Source of the DNA: Alistipes sp.
GTDB taxonomy: Bacteria; Bacteroidota; Bacteroidia; Bacteroidales; Rikenellaceae
Assembly: GCA_017646625.1 (NCBI GenBank)
Contig: JAGCMF010000002.1
Location: 62,001 to 126,000 of the forward strand
Length of the DNA stretch: 64,000 bases
Direction of reading: 5' to 3'
Both the position numbers and the translations under genes were made by a program. This document shows, piece after piece, positions 17,942-26,792 of this stretch (position 1 is the stretch's first letter; each line of letters begins with the position of its first letter). The notes under the pieces were generated by a model. It ran no database searches. It was not told the DNA's origin and worked only from the letters and a program-made list of their open reading frames with translations.

Positions 17942-18607
17942 TTACCAGAGTATTGGCTCCTTGCCCTGCGCTGTGAGGTAGTCGTTGGCTGCCGAGAAGT
18001 GCTTGCAGCCGAAGAACCCTCGGTATGCCGATAGTGGCGATGGGTGTACAGCCTTGAGTATAAGGTTGCGTGTGGGGTCTGCTATGGCTCCCTTCTTCTG
18101 CGCGTAACTACCCCAGAGCATATATACTATGCCCTCCTTGCGTTGCGCTATGGCACGTACCACGGCGTCGGTGAACTGCTCCCATCCCTGTCCAGAGTGT
18201 GATGCTGCGGCATGTGCTCGTACCGTGAGCACGGCATTCAGTAGTAGCACGCCCTGCTCTGCCCATCTGTCGAGTTCTCCTGTTGGCGGTATTGGTGTTC
18301 CTATGTCGGAGGCCACCTCCTTAAAGATATTCTGCAGTGATGGCGGGAAGGGCACGCCTGCACCTACCGAGAAGCATAGTCCGTTGGCCTGTCCAGGACC
18401 ATGGTAGGGGTCTTGGCCTATGATTACCACCTTGAGTTTGTCGAAGGGACACTTGTCGAAGGCACGGAAGATATTGCGGCCTGCTGGGAACACCTCGCCT
18501 GTGGCGTACTCACTCTTTACGAATGATACGAGCCTATCGAAGTATGGCTTCTCGAACTCTTCGCCGAGCACACTCTTCCAATCTTGAGCTATACGAACAT
18601 CTGCCAT
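17942..18607 (-). CDS. ung: Uracil-DNA glycosylase, family 1
   Basis: 221 residues with the two family 1 motifs: VVIIGQDPYHGPGQA (Asp of the water-activating loop) and HPSPLSAYRGFFGCKHFS (His/Leu insertion loop). It removes uracil from DNA to begin base excision repair. Length is normal. The upstream reverse strand has TATCTTCG at 18633-18640, a near match to the -7 element. Confidence 0.97.
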   Translation of the reverse strand: MADVRIAQDWKSVLGEEFEKPYFDRLVSFVKSEYATGEVFPAGRNIFRAFDKCPFDKLKVVIIGQDPYHGPGQANGLCFSVGAGVPFPPSLQNIFKEVASDIGTPIPPTGELDRWAEQGVLLLNAVLTVRAHAAASHSGQGWEQFTDAVVRAIAQRKEGIVYMLWGSYAQKKGAIADPTRNLILKAVHPSPLSAYRGFFGCKHFSAANDYLTAQGKEPILW

Positions 18608-18652
18608 GGTGCTAATCTTTTTGAATATATTGCGAAGATACGATATTTTAGT

Positions 18653-18660
18653 TAATTTTG
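18653..18660 (+). promoter_or_regulatory. -7 promoter element for alkaline phosphatase
   Basis: TAATTTTG. A start at 18665 would lie almost on the transcription start, so this element supports the ATG at 18683 instead. Confidence 0.55.
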
Positions 18661-18682
18661 CAAAATGATAAAATATGATAGT

Positions 18683-19759
18683 ATGAAACGACTAATAACA
18701 CTTATCTCGGCAGTTATGTTCCTTGCTGCCACAGCTACAGCACAGGAGGTTAAGAATATAATCTACCTTATCGGCGACGGCATGGGTCTCTCATCGGTCA
18801 CTATGATGCTTCTTGAGGGTGGCTATGAGGCCACTATCTTCGATGAGGCAGATAATGTGGCTCTGCAGAAGACCTACTCGATGGATAACCGTGTTACCGA
18901 CTCGGCAGCCTCGGGCACGGCACTCGCCACAGGTAGTAAGACTAATAATACATATATAAGTGTGACTCCTGATGGTGAGCCTCTGGTGTCACTCATGGAT
19001 GTTGCAGAGGATAGAGGTATGGCCACAGGCATTGTCGTTACTACGATTATTCAGCACGCCACACCCGCAGTCTTCTATGCCCACACGAAGAGTAGAAGCG
19101 AGTATCTAAACATCACCGAGCAGCTCGTGGCCAGCCGTCTTGATGTGGCTATAGGTGGCGGCATGACACTCTTTAATGAGCTATATGGCTCGCCCGAGGC
19201 GGCTCAAGAGGCTATATGTGGTGCGGGCTTTAACTTTGCACAGAGCCTCGAGGCTGTTGGCGAGTGCGATGGCGAGGAGGCTGTTATGGCCATTGTCGCC
19301 GATTTGGAGGTAGGTGCTAATCAGGGTGATTACCTTGAGGGTGCCACACGCGAGGCATTGCGACTCCTCGATATGCGTGGTGGTGATGAGGGCTTCGTGC
19401 TTATGGTCGAGGGCTCACTCATCGATGGCATGGGTCATGGCAACGATGCTGTTGCACAGCAGGCGGAGATACGTGGTTTTATGAGGGCTATAGAGGCGGC
19501 TGTTGAGTATGCCGATAGCCATGAGGGAACACTTGTTGTCGTCACTGCGGACCACGAGACGGGAGGCCTCTCTATCGTTAGTAGCGATGCCGACTTCACC
19601 CTCTCGGAGCAGGGTGTCGAGTACCGTTGGTCTACACGCGGTCACTCGGGTGTGATGGTGCCTATATACCTATATGGTGCTGGTGCAGAGCTTATCAATG
19701 GCATCATGGAGAATGCCGAGCTTGGCGCAAAGCTAAAGGAGATTATTGCACAGCGATAG
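18683..19759 (+). CDS. Secreted alkaline phosphatase
   Basis: About 358 residues from the ATG at 18683, which begins a clean signal peptide (MKRLITLISAVMFLAATATAQ). An ATG at 18665 is in frame but sits too close to the promoter element. Metal and active-site motifs of the alkaline phosphatase family are present: LIGDGMG, the nucleophile Ser in DSAASGTALATG, HATPAVFYAH, DGMGHGNDA, TADHETGG and the final HSGVMVP. It should release phosphate from monoesters in the periplasm or at the surface. The gene is shorter than E. coli PhoA and ends overlapping a convergent small gene by 17 bases. Confidence 0.93.
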   Translation: MKRLITLISAVMFLAATATAQEVKNIIYLIGDGMGLSSVTMMLLEGGYEATIFDEADNVALQKTYSMDNRVTDSAASGTALATGSKTNNTYISVTPDGEPLVSLMDVAEDRGMATGIVVTTIIQHATPAVFYAHTKSRSEYLNITEQLVASRLDVAIGGGMTLFNELYGSPEAAQEAICGAGFNFAQSLEAVGECDGEEAVMAIVADLEVGANQGDYLEGATREALRLLDMRGGDEGFVLMVEGSLIDGMGHGNDAVAQQAEIRGFMRAIEAAVEYADSHEGTLVVVTADHETGGLSIVSSDADFTLSEQGVEYRWSTRGHSGVMVPIYLYGAGAELINGIMENAELGAKLKEIIAQR

Positions 19760-20018
19760 CTGCTGTATGCTCCTGTACGATATCCTCGCCCTCCACGACA
19801 TCTGTTGAGGGGGCAAGAGGCTCAATTACAATATCCTCGGTGCCTACTGCATCGGGGATATTTTCCTCTACGACAGTCTCAACAACCTCTATGGTGGTTG
19901 TTGCTACCTCCGCCTCGGCTGTAAAGCATATGGAACGGTAGTTTCCCGCGTTGAGGATTGCAAATACGACAATGGCTATTGTGGCGAGTGCAAAGAGCAC
20001 ACCTAAAACTCTATTCAT
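19743..20018 (-). CDS. Small acidic single-pass membrane protein, unknown function
   Basis: 91 residues, not recognised. One N-terminal hydrophobic helix (VLGVLFALATIAIVVFAILNAG) followed by a strongly acidic, Val/Thr/Glu-rich tail (EVATTTIEVVETVVEENIPD). It starts 12 bases after the S41 protease stop on the same strand, which makes it likely to be a real second gene of that transcript. Its end overlaps the convergent alkaline phosphatase gene by 17 bases. Topology suggests an anchored protein with an extracytoplasmic or cytoplasmic acidic tail; no function is assigned. Confidence 0.55.
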   Translation of the reverse strand: MNRVLGVLFALATIAIVVFAILNAGNYRSICFTAEAEVATTTIEVVETVVEENIPDAVGTEDIVIEPLAPSTDVVEGEDIVQEHTAAIAVQ

Positions 20019-20030
20019 ACTCTAATATTA

Positions 20031-21731
20031 TCACTTAATCAAACCCTTGAGCTCCTTTACTGCGCGTTGCATGGCGTCGTCAATGGCGTATATGTTACTG
20101 TAGAATCCCGACTCGTCGGTTAGGCAGTTGCGGCCTATGTATGCCCTTATCTGTGCCTCTATCACCTTGCGAGATCTCTCTAATCCCGCCTCGTCGCGCT
20201 CTATGCCGTTGCGTTCTGCGTAGGCTATAAACTCATCCAAAAGGTTGGCATTGTCGAGTAGCGAGTCGAGCATGTCGAGAGATGTTACTCTATCCATCGC
20301 CTCGCGATTGCGGTCTGTGAAGTCTATGGTGTAGCGATATAACACATTCTTATCCCATACCTGGTTGTAGTAGTCGGATAACGACATGGTATCAAGCGGT
20401 ATAAATATGTCGGGCATGATGCCGCCGCCGCCATATACGGTACGACCACCAGGCGTTCTGAACTTCATGCTGTCATCGAAGTGTATGGAGTCTGCCGAGA
20501 AGAACTCGCTGTGATTGAATCTGTTAAGTATATCCATGTGGTACGCCATCTCGTCGCCGTTGACATATGGCTTCTGTATTGAACGACCCGTTGGCGTGTA
20601 GTATCGTGCTATCGTTAGGCGCATTGCCGAACCGTCAGCAAATGGTATCTGTGCCTGTACGAGGCCCTTGCCGAAGGTGCGTCGGCCGATGATTAGTCCT
20701 CTGTCGTTATCCTGAATTGCTCCTGCGAGAATCTCGCTTGACGAGGCGCTTGTCTCATCTACGAGTATTGCCACCTCGATACCCTGATATTTACCCTTGC
20801 CATCGCTGAACTCATTAGCGCGACGACCGTAGCGGTCCTCGGTATATACTATTAGTTTGCCATCGGGGAGGAACTCGTTGACCATGGGTATCACCTGGTC
20901 GAGGAAGCCGCCGCTGTTGCCACGAAGGTCTATTATTACGCCACGCATTCCCTCCTCGTGTAGCTTGTCGAGGGCTGCACGCATCTCTGTGTACGATGTG
21001 CGGGCAAACTGCGATAGGCGTATGAAGCCAATATTGGACTCCTTGTCGAGCATGAAGGCTGTCTCGATGCTGTGTAGCTCAATGGCATCACGTGTAACAT
21101 CTATATCTACCAACTCATCAATGCTTGCACGCTTTATTGATAGTCTCACATGTGAGCCACGTGGGCCACGCATCATGCGCACCATGGAGTCCTGGGGTAT
21201 GCCCTTGCCTGCAACCTCCATGCCGTCAATCTTCATCACACGGTCGCCAGCACGCACACCCGCCTTATCCGAGGGACCTTGTGGTATGACGTTAAGCACG
21301 GTGATGGTATCTGTCATGGCGTTGAAGACTATGCCTATGCCGTCGAACTCGCCCTCGAGGGACTCGTTCACACGATTGAACATCTTTGCGGGGATATACT
21401 CCGAGTGAGGGTCGAGCTCCGAGAGGAGTGCTGGTATGGCCTTCTCGTAGAGGGTGTCGAGGCTTACGGGGTCTACATAGTTGTTGCGAATGTTGATTAT
21501 GGTGCTCATCATCTTATCATCGCCGGCCATATATCTCTCCATGGCAGCAATGTCGCTTGCCACCTCCGACATAGCCCTCTCATAGACGTCGACGTTATCC
21601 GACATCGCCTTCATAGTGTTGTAGAGGCGTACCTGCTCTACACCACGACCTATGTTTACACCAATCCACACTGCGCATATCAGACCTATGGTCGATATGA
21701 CTATCCTCATTGTTGCGTAATTCTGTTTCAC
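20031..21731 (-). CDS. C-terminal processing peptidase (S41 family, PDZ domain)
   Basis: 566 residues: an N-terminal signal anchor (IVISTIGLICAVWIGVNIG), a helical region, a PDZ domain (about 140-215: VIPQGPSDKAGVRAGDRVMKIDG) and the S41 catalytic domain with GVIIDLRGNSGG, the Ser in ETSASSSEILAGA and the Lys in RRTFGKGLVQ. It degrades or trims periplasmic proteins at their C-termini. The Ser/Lys dyad is intact. A small acidic membrane protein follows by 12 bases. Confidence 0.93.
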   Translation of the reverse strand: MKQNYATMRIVISTIGLICAVWIGVNIGRGVEQVRLYNTMKAMSDNVDVYERAMSEVASDIAAMERYMAGDDKMMSTIINIRNNYVDPVSLDTLYEKAIPALLSELDPHSEYIPAKMFNRVNESLEGEFDGIGIVFNAMTDTITVLNVIPQGPSDKAGVRAGDRVMKIDGMEVAGKGIPQDSMVRMMRGPRGSHVRLSIKRASIDELVDIDVTRDAIELHSIETAFMLDKESNIGFIRLSQFARTSYTEMRAALDKLHEEGMRGVIIDLRGNSGGFLDQVIPMVNEFLPDGKLIVYTEDRYGRRANEFSDGKGKYQGIEVAILVDETSASSSEILAGAIQDNDRGLIIGRRTFGKGLVQAQIPFADGSAMRLTIARYYTPTGRSIQKPYVNGDEMAYHMDILNRFNHSEFFSADSIHFDDSMKFRTPGGRTVYGGGGIMPDIFIPLDTMSLSDYYNQVWDKNVLYRYTIDFTDRNREAMDRVTSLDMLDSLLDNANLLDEFIAYAERNGIERDEAGLERSRKVIEAQIRAYIGRNCLTDESGFYSNIYAIDDAMQRAVKELKGLIK

Positions 21732-21778
21732 TCTCCTTGATAATCGTTATATCACCCGTGGGTGTGCAATTGTCGCGC

Positions 21779-21799
21779 CGCAACACTTCGCGTGTTGCG
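21779..21799. other. Strong hairpin between the S41 protease and DUF3078 genes
   Basis: CGCAACAC (21779-21786) pairs with GTGTTGCG (21792-21799) around TTCGC. No T run follows on either strand, so it may be a processing or stability structure in the transcript rather than a terminator. Confidence 0.5.
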
Positions 21800-21806
21800 T
21801 ACTCTT

Positions 21807-22874
21807 CTACTTATTCTTAAATGTATATGTCAAGCCGACGCTTAACATTGACGATACCTGCAGCTGGCGCCACTCTGCCTTGTTGTAGTATAGCTGGAAG
21901 TATATCTGTGTTGATATATACTTTGTGGCCTTGATGTCGATGGTGTTCTCCCAACGTATTGTTGGCACAACATGCTCATACTTGGGCGCATCCTCTGTTG
22001 CCACAAACTTCTTCTGTGCCCATATATCTGTTATCCAGCCATAGAATGAGTATGCTGTTGTGCGGTAGCGTAACCAACCATCCTTACCCCATGAACGGTC
22101 GAAGTCGAGCTGTACAGAGAGACCACCCTCATACTTTGATGTTAGACCTGGGTCTACGCCGTAGTTGTTCGATGTCGCCTGGTCGTGACGATATGTGGCA
22201 CTCAAGGCCGCTGGCGCAAGTGTCACCTTGAGTGGGAACTTCTCGGATGGGAGTATGTATGTAAAACCGAGTGACGCATCGAGATAACCAGGTGTCATGA
22301 AGTTCGATACGCGTGGTTTGCCGTTCTGCTTGTCGCCACGTGCAGAGTAGCCTGGTGCAAACTGCGTACGGAATTTCAGGTTAGCACCATATGTCCAGTT
22401 CTTCACCATGTCGAACTGTGGTGCTGTTGAGATGAGTATCTCGTCGACATTCTTGAACCATATGCCACGGCTATCGCCATTGTCGAGCTGTGTCTTCATG
22501 TTGTTGTAGCCCAACTTTGCTGTTGCAATGTTCGTGAGGGTGAACTTACCACGCTTGTAGGTGTGTGTGAAGTTGATGTTGGCAAGTACTGTCACGGTGT
22601 TGTCGCCCGCCGCCTGCCACGACTTACTATATGCTGTTAGTGAGCCGTGTAGGTTCGCCGAGAAGTCAATGGTATTACGTTCATTGCGTATCGCGGCACG
22701 TTCGGCACGGTATGTAGCCTCCGAGAAGTATGAGGCATCCACATCTTGTCTCTTCATGTCGGTTGCAAATGTTGGCTTCTCCTCTACGGTTGTCACATCG
22801 TCTATAGAGACCTGTGCTGTGGCTGTCGTAAGCGTGGTGACAGCAAACATGAGTATAAGATAGATTCTCTTCAT
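21807..22874 (-). CDS. DUF3078-type outer-membrane protein
   Basis: 355 residues with signal peptide (MKRIYLILMFAVTTLTTATAQ). The rest alternates aromatic/charged residues in the way of outer-membrane beta strands (FTHTYKRGKFTLTNIATAKLGYN) and ends in a Phe-containing strand SVGLTYTFKNK. The tryptophan-rich start of the body (SYFSEATYR... LTAYSKSWQAAGDN) resembles the DUF3078 family of Bacteroidetes, whose function is not known. Has its own promoter at 22929-22936, divergent from nfo. It is followed, after a hairpin, by the S41 protease. Confidence 0.78.
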   Translation of the reverse strand: MKRIYLILMFAVTTLTTATAQVSIDDVTTVEEKPTFATDMKRQDVDASYFSEATYRAERAAIRNERNTIDFSANLHGSLTAYSKSWQAAGDNTVTVLANINFTHTYKRGKFTLTNIATAKLGYNNMKTQLDNGDSRGIWFKNVDEILISTAPQFDMVKNWTYGANLKFRTQFAPGYSARGDKQNGKPRVSNFMTPGYLDASLGFTYILPSEKFPLKVTLAPAALSATYRHDQATSNNYGVDPGLTSKYEGGLSVQLDFDRSWGKDGWLRYRTTAYSFYGWITDIWAQKKFVATEDAPKYEHVVPTIRWENTIDIKATKYISTQIYFQLYYNKAEWRQLQVSSMLSVGLTYTFKNK

Positions 22875-22928
22875 GGTATTTTAGTGAGTTATAGTATTTG
22901 CTTATATGGTGATTTGAATTTACAATTG

Positions 22929-22936
22929 CAAAGATA
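22929..22936 (-). promoter_or_regulatory. -7 promoter element for the DUF3078 gene
   Basis: The reverse strand reads TATCTTTG followed by C. Confidence 0.68.
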
Positions 22937-22959
22937 TAAATCTTTTCTCAAATTTTTCC

Positions 22960-22967
22960 TATCTTTG
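22960..22967 (+). promoter_or_regulatory. -7 promoter element for the nfo operon
   Basis: TATCTTTG, 49 bases before nfo. The two divergent elements are only 23 bases apart. Confidence 0.68.
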
Positions 22968-23015
22968 TGGTGATAAAAAGGAAGAAAAGAAAAATAAGTA
23001 AGAATAGGATATAAT

Positions 23016-23861
23016 ATGAAATATTTTGGAGCACATGTAAGCGCACAGGGCGGTGTAGAGAATGCCGTCAAGAATGCCAAGGATATAGGGGCTACGGCCT
23101 TTGCACTATTTACGAAGAATCAGCGTCAGTGGATGGTGCCAGCATTGACACCTACGCAGATAGACCTCTTCAAGAGGGCTGTTGAGGCCGCTGGATATAG
23201 CGCAACAACCATCCTTCCTCACGACAGCTACCTCATAAACCTCGGTCACCCCGAGGCTGAAGGTCTCGAGAAGTCGCGCGAGTCGTTCTTCGAGGAGATG
23301 CGTAGATGCGAGTTGCTCGGCCTCGATCGCCTAAACTTCCATCCAGGTAGCCATCTCAAGCGTATAAGCGCCGAGGAGTCCCTCACCCGCATTGCCGACT
23401 CAATAAATATGGCCCTCGACCGCACCAAGGGTGTCACTGCCGTGTTGGAGAATACTGCGGGTCAGGGTTCAAACCTTGGCTACCGCTTTGAGCATCTTGC
23501 CTATATCATTGACCGTGTTGAGGATAAGAGCCGTGTTGGCGTATGCCTCGATACGTGTCACACCTTTGCTGCGGGCTATGACCTGCGCACACGTGAGGCG
23601 TGCGATGCCACTTTTGGTGCTTTCGACAGCATCGTGGGCTTCGGTTACCTACGTGGCATGCACCTCAACGACGCTTTGCGCCCTCTGGGTAGTCGTGTAG
23701 ACCGCCATGCGCCACTTGGCGATGGTGAGATTGGCTGGGAGTGCTTCCGCTATATAGCGCAAGATAGCCGCTTCGATAACATACCTCTGATCCTTGAGAC
23801 TCCCGACGAGTCGCGCTGGGCAGAGGAGATTGCCAAGCTTAAGGAGTTTGCTAACGTATAA
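23016..23861 (+). CDS. nfo: Endonuclease IV (AP endonuclease)
   Basis: 281 residues. Starts [13 protein letters not shown], with the zinc-site motifs [54 protein letters not shown] and the closing ILETPDE. It cuts DNA at abasic sites in base excision repair. Length and motifs are standard. It heads a three-gene run with a galactanase and a manganese exporter at 7- and 2-base spacings. Confidence 0.97.
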   Translation: MKYFGAHVSAQGGVENAVKNAKDIGATAFALFTKNQRQWMVPALTPTQIDLFKRAVEAAGYSATTILPHDSYLINLGHPEAEGLEKSRESFFEEMRRCELLGLDRLNFHPGSHLKRISAEESLTRIADSINMALDRTKGVTAVLENTAGQGSNLGYRFEHLAYIIDRVEDKSRVGVCLDTCHTFAAGYDLRTREACDATFGAFDSIVGFGYLRGMHLNDALRPLGSRVDRHAPLGDGEIGWECFRYIAQDSRFDNIPLILETPDESRWAEEIAKLKEFANV

Positions 23862-23868
23862 TAAATAT

Positions 23869-24852
23869 ATGATTATGAGACGTTTTATCTTAATGGTAGT
23901 AGCATCATTGATGGTGTCGATGGTTGCTGCGCAAGTGACAGTTGATAGACCTTATGCTGTAGGTGCCGATATATCGTGGCTACAGGCACAGGAGGACTAT
24001 GGCGTGGTGTTTAGCGATGGGGGTGTTGAGGGCGATGCCATTGAGATATTGCGCGATAACGGCTTTAACTACATACGTCTGCGCATCTTCGTTAACCCTC
24101 GTTCGGAGCTTGGCTACTCGCAGCGCGATGGCTATTGCGACCTTGAGCATACGTTGCAGATGGCACGCCGTATCAAGGCCGCTGGTATGTATCTGCTCCT
24201 CGACTTCCACTACTCGGATAACTGGGCAGACCCACAGAAGCAGATAATGCCACAGGCATGGCAGACATACTCTTATGATGAGGTGTGTGACGAGGTGTAT
24301 AGCCACACACGTGAGGTGTTGCAGGCCCTCGAGGCGCAGGGAACTATGCCCGACATGGTGCAGGTGGGTAATGAGGTGAGCAACGGTATGCTGTGGCCCT
24401 ATGGTTCTGTGCGTCACTCGTTTGAAGGCTTGTGCGGACTCCTTAAGGAGGGTGTGCGTGCTACGCGCGAGTATGCACCAGGTGCCGAGGTGATGATTCA
24501 TGTGGCTCTGGGTGGTCAGGCCGAGGAGTCGGAACGTTTCTTTGATGCTATGGCGCAGTATGGCGTGGAGTATGATATTATAGGTCAGTCGTACTATCCC
24601 GAGTGGCATGGCACGTTGGAGGAGCTCGAGGCAAATACCAAGGCTCTTGTTGTGAAGTATATGAAGCCACTAATCGTTGTTGAGTATCGCGACCACTACC
24701 TCGATATTGAACGCATCGTTAGCTCATTGCCCAATGGCATGGGTCGTGGCACATTCATCTGGGAGGCCACATCGCCACAGTGGGGTGGACTATTTGATGA
24801 GAGGGGTGCTGCCACCGAGGCTCTCGATAGATATAATGGTGTTGTGAGGTAG
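23869..24852 (+). CDS. Secreted GH53 endo-beta-1,4-galactanase
   Basis: About 327 residues from the ATG at 23869, just 7 bases after nfo; an in-frame reading inside nfo lacks the signal peptide at its start. MIMRRFILMVVASLMVSMVAAQ is a signal peptide without a lipobox. The barrel shows GH53 marks: GADISWLQAQE, DNGFNYIRLRIFVNP, LLLDFHYSDNWADP, the acid/base Glu in VQVGNEVSNGM and the nucleophile Glu in LIVVEYRD. It should cut beta-1,4-galactan side chains of pectin (type I arabinogalactan). It is an odd companion for nfo and mntP and has no SusCD partner here. Confidence 0.9.
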   Translation: MIMRRFILMVVASLMVSMVAAQVTVDRPYAVGADISWLQAQEDYGVVFSDGGVEGDAIEILRDNGFNYIRLRIFVNPRSELGYSQRDGYCDLEHTLQMARRIKAAGMYLLLDFHYSDNWADPQKQIMPQAWQTYSYDEVCDEVYSHTREVLQALEAQGTMPDMVQVGNEVSNGMLWPYGSVRHSFEGLCGLLKEGVRATREYAPGAEVMIHVALGGQAEESERFFDAMAQYGVEYDIIGQSYYPEWHGTLEELEANTKALVVKYMKPLIVVEYRDHYLDIERIVSSLPNGMGRGTFIWEATSPQWGGLFDERGAATEALDRYNGVVR

Positions 24853-24854
24853 TT

Positions 24855-25412
24855 ATGGGTATTGTTGAACTGTTGTTGATAGCCGTAGGTCTGGCTATGG
24901 ATGCCTTTGCCGTCTCTGTCGGCAAGGGCCTCACACTGCGCAATGTCACGCCACGTCATGGCCTTCTTGTAGGTGTGTGGTTTGGTGGCTTTCAGGCCCT
25001 CATGCCTATTATCGGCTATCTTCTGGGCACGAGCTTCTCGAGCATCGTGGAGAGTGTCGACCATTGGATCGCCTTCGGACTGCTTATGTTGATAGGCCTT
25101 AATATGATTCGTGAGACGTTGTCGGGCGATGAGGAGGGTCATAGTGCCGACTTCGGCTTTAAGCATATGCTGCTTATGGCTATTGCTACCAGCATTGATG
25201 CTCTGGCTGTGGGCATAAGTATGGCATTCCTGAATGTTAGTATATGGGTGGCAGCGCTGATTATCGGTGTAGTAACGTTCATCATATCAGCTGTCGGCAT
25301 ACACCTTGGTGCTCGCTTTGGCTCGCGCATAGGCACGAAGGCGGGCATTATTGGTGGCGTGATACTCATAGCCATAGGCGTCAAGATAGTTATAGAGCAC
25401 ATCTACTTCTAA
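24855..25412 (+). CDS. mntP: Manganese efflux pump MntP
   Basis: 185 residues with six hydrophobic helices and the two family motifs GLAMDAFAVSVGKG near the N-terminus and ATSIDALAVGIS in the fourth helix, whose acidic residues are needed for Mn export. Inner membrane. It begins 2 bases after the GH53 stop, so it is co-transcribed with nfo and the galactanase. No Mn riboswitch (yybP-ykoY type) is visible upstream of the operon. Confidence 0.93.
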   Translation: MGIVELLLIAVGLAMDAFAVSVGKGLTLRNVTPRHGLLVGVWFGGFQALMPIIGYLLGTSFSSIVESVDHWIAFGLLMLIGLNMIRETLSGDEEGHSADFGFKHMLLMAIATSIDALAVGISMAFLNVSIWVAALIIGVVTFIISAVGIHLGARFGSRIGTKAGIIGGVILIAIGVKIVIEHIYF

Positions 25413-25440
25413 AGATTGTAGATGTTTGTTAAAACAAAAT

Positions 25441-25466
25441 AAGTGGTTGTCCGCGGACAACCACTT
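25441..25466. terminator. Bidirectional terminator between mntP and the M64 peptidase
   Basis: A perfect 26-base palindrome (AAGTGGTTGTCC paired with GGACAACCACTT around GC) flanked by A-rich sequence on the left and TATTTATTTG on the right; can serve both convergent genes. Confidence 0.82.
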
Positions 25467-25488
25467 ATTTATTTGTTGTGGATAGTTG

Positions 25489-26772
25489 TTACTCTGCCTG
25501 ATGTAGAATCACACGTTCTATGGCTCGTTCACATACGGGGCAGAAGCGTTCTGCGGTGTTGTTACGCATGCGGCATACGTCTGTTGGGCGATATATGCCC
25601 TTTGAACGGTAGCCACCACCCTCATATACGCCCACGACATACTCTCGTGTTCTCTGCTCGGTAACCTGTGTAGGTATCTCTACGCCCTCTGCAACCATAT
25701 CTGCCCACTTCGACTCGAAGTCGACAAAAGTTGTGATGTTGGGCTCCCAGGGCTCGTGCGAGAGTGAGTGCATCTCGTCGTTGTTGTCGGCATTGTCATA
25801 GAAGTACTCATCACCGAGGCCCGCGAAGGAGTGACCAAACTCATGCACAACAACAGGCTTGAAGTCGCGGTGGTGTGCAGTGGTTAGGGTGTATGAGTTG
25901 TAGATGCCGCCACCACCATATGTGTCGGTGTTGGCAAGGATGATGAAGTGCTCGCATGGGATGTTAGTAACAAGGTCATACATGTCGTATACCCTTGACG
26001 ATGTGAGGTAGCGAGGCATGTAGAATGTCATGAAGTTAGAGCCCACGGCGGTGCTGCGCCATGCTCCCTCCTGTGGCACACTAACGTTGCTATCAAGTGA
26101 TGGTGAGGTCACGGCGATGAAGTTGAACTTTTCGCGGTGTGTATTGAAGGGCTCGTATGAGAGAATCTCGTCGGCAGTTATCTTGGCATCTGCCATGAAT
26201 ATATCCATCTCCTCTGCTGTGTATCCCTCTGCCAATATCACCACATCTATGCACTCCTTTGAGTCGCCACCCTGGTGTATGTAGGTGTAGGGTAGTGCTG
26301 CCTCGTTTGTGCGGTCACGAATGAGCACATCCGAGGGGTCGATAGTGAAGGTGTGTGTGCTCTCCTTACCAGTGTTGTCGCGTAGCACGAGTGTCGCTAC
26401 CGTAGCCTTAAGAGGCATGGGCACGAGGAGTGTGAACTCGAAGCTGCGTGTTATAGTCTCGGCCTCGGGTGTTGTTATCCACTCCTGGAAGAGTGACGAG
26501 AACGATGTCTTGTATATCACGCTGTTTGTCTCGGCATCAGTAAGTGTAAGGTCGCCATTACCCTCCAATGGTACGCTGTCGAGGTTTATGCGACGACCCC
26601 ACCAGCCTGGTGTCTTCGACATATCTCCGAGGGCTACATACTGTTCGTGGGCATTACCTGCGAATGTGTAGTCGAGGCGTAGTGTGTTGTCGCTGAACGA
26701 TGCGTCGAAGTCCTGTGCCTGAAGCGCAGATACTGCTAATACGGCGATGACGCAAAGTAGAATCTTCTTCAT
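25489..26772 (-). CDS. Secreted M64-family metallopeptidase
   Basis: 427 residues: signal peptide (MKKILLCVIAVLAVSALQAQ), an N-terminal beta-rich domain, then the M64 (IgA-peptidase-like) catalytic domain with DVVILAEGYTAEEMD and the zinc motif HEFGHSFAGLGDEYF (HExxHxxGxxD form). The C-terminal part has a Cys-rich end (CRMRNN...FCPVCERA). It is secreted to the periplasm or surface, and the true substrate is unknown; the 'IgA' label comes from the family founder. Follows plsY by 20 bases on the same strand. Confidence 0.9.
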   Translation of the reverse strand: MKKILLCVIAVLAVSALQAQDFDASFSDNTLRLDYTFAGNAHEQYVALGDMSKTPGWWGRRINLDSVPLEGNGDLTLTDAETNSVIYKTSFSSLFQEWITTPEAETITRSFEFTLLVPMPLKATVATLVLRDNTGKESTHTFTIDPSDVLIRDRTNEAALPYTYIHQGGDSKECIDVVILAEGYTAEEMDIFMADAKITADEILSYEPFNTHREKFNFIAVTSPSLDSNVSVPQEGAWRSTAVGSNFMTFYMPRYLTSSRVYDMYDLVTNIPCEHFIILANTDTYGGGGIYNSYTLTTAHHRDFKPVVVHEFGHSFAGLGDEYFYDNADNNDEMHSLSHEPWEPNITTFVDFESKWADMVAEGVEIPTQVTEQRTREYVVGVYEGGGYRSKGIYRPTDVCRMRNNTAERFCPVCERAIERVILHQAE

Positions 26773-26792
26773 ATCAATATAGTTTTACGTTA

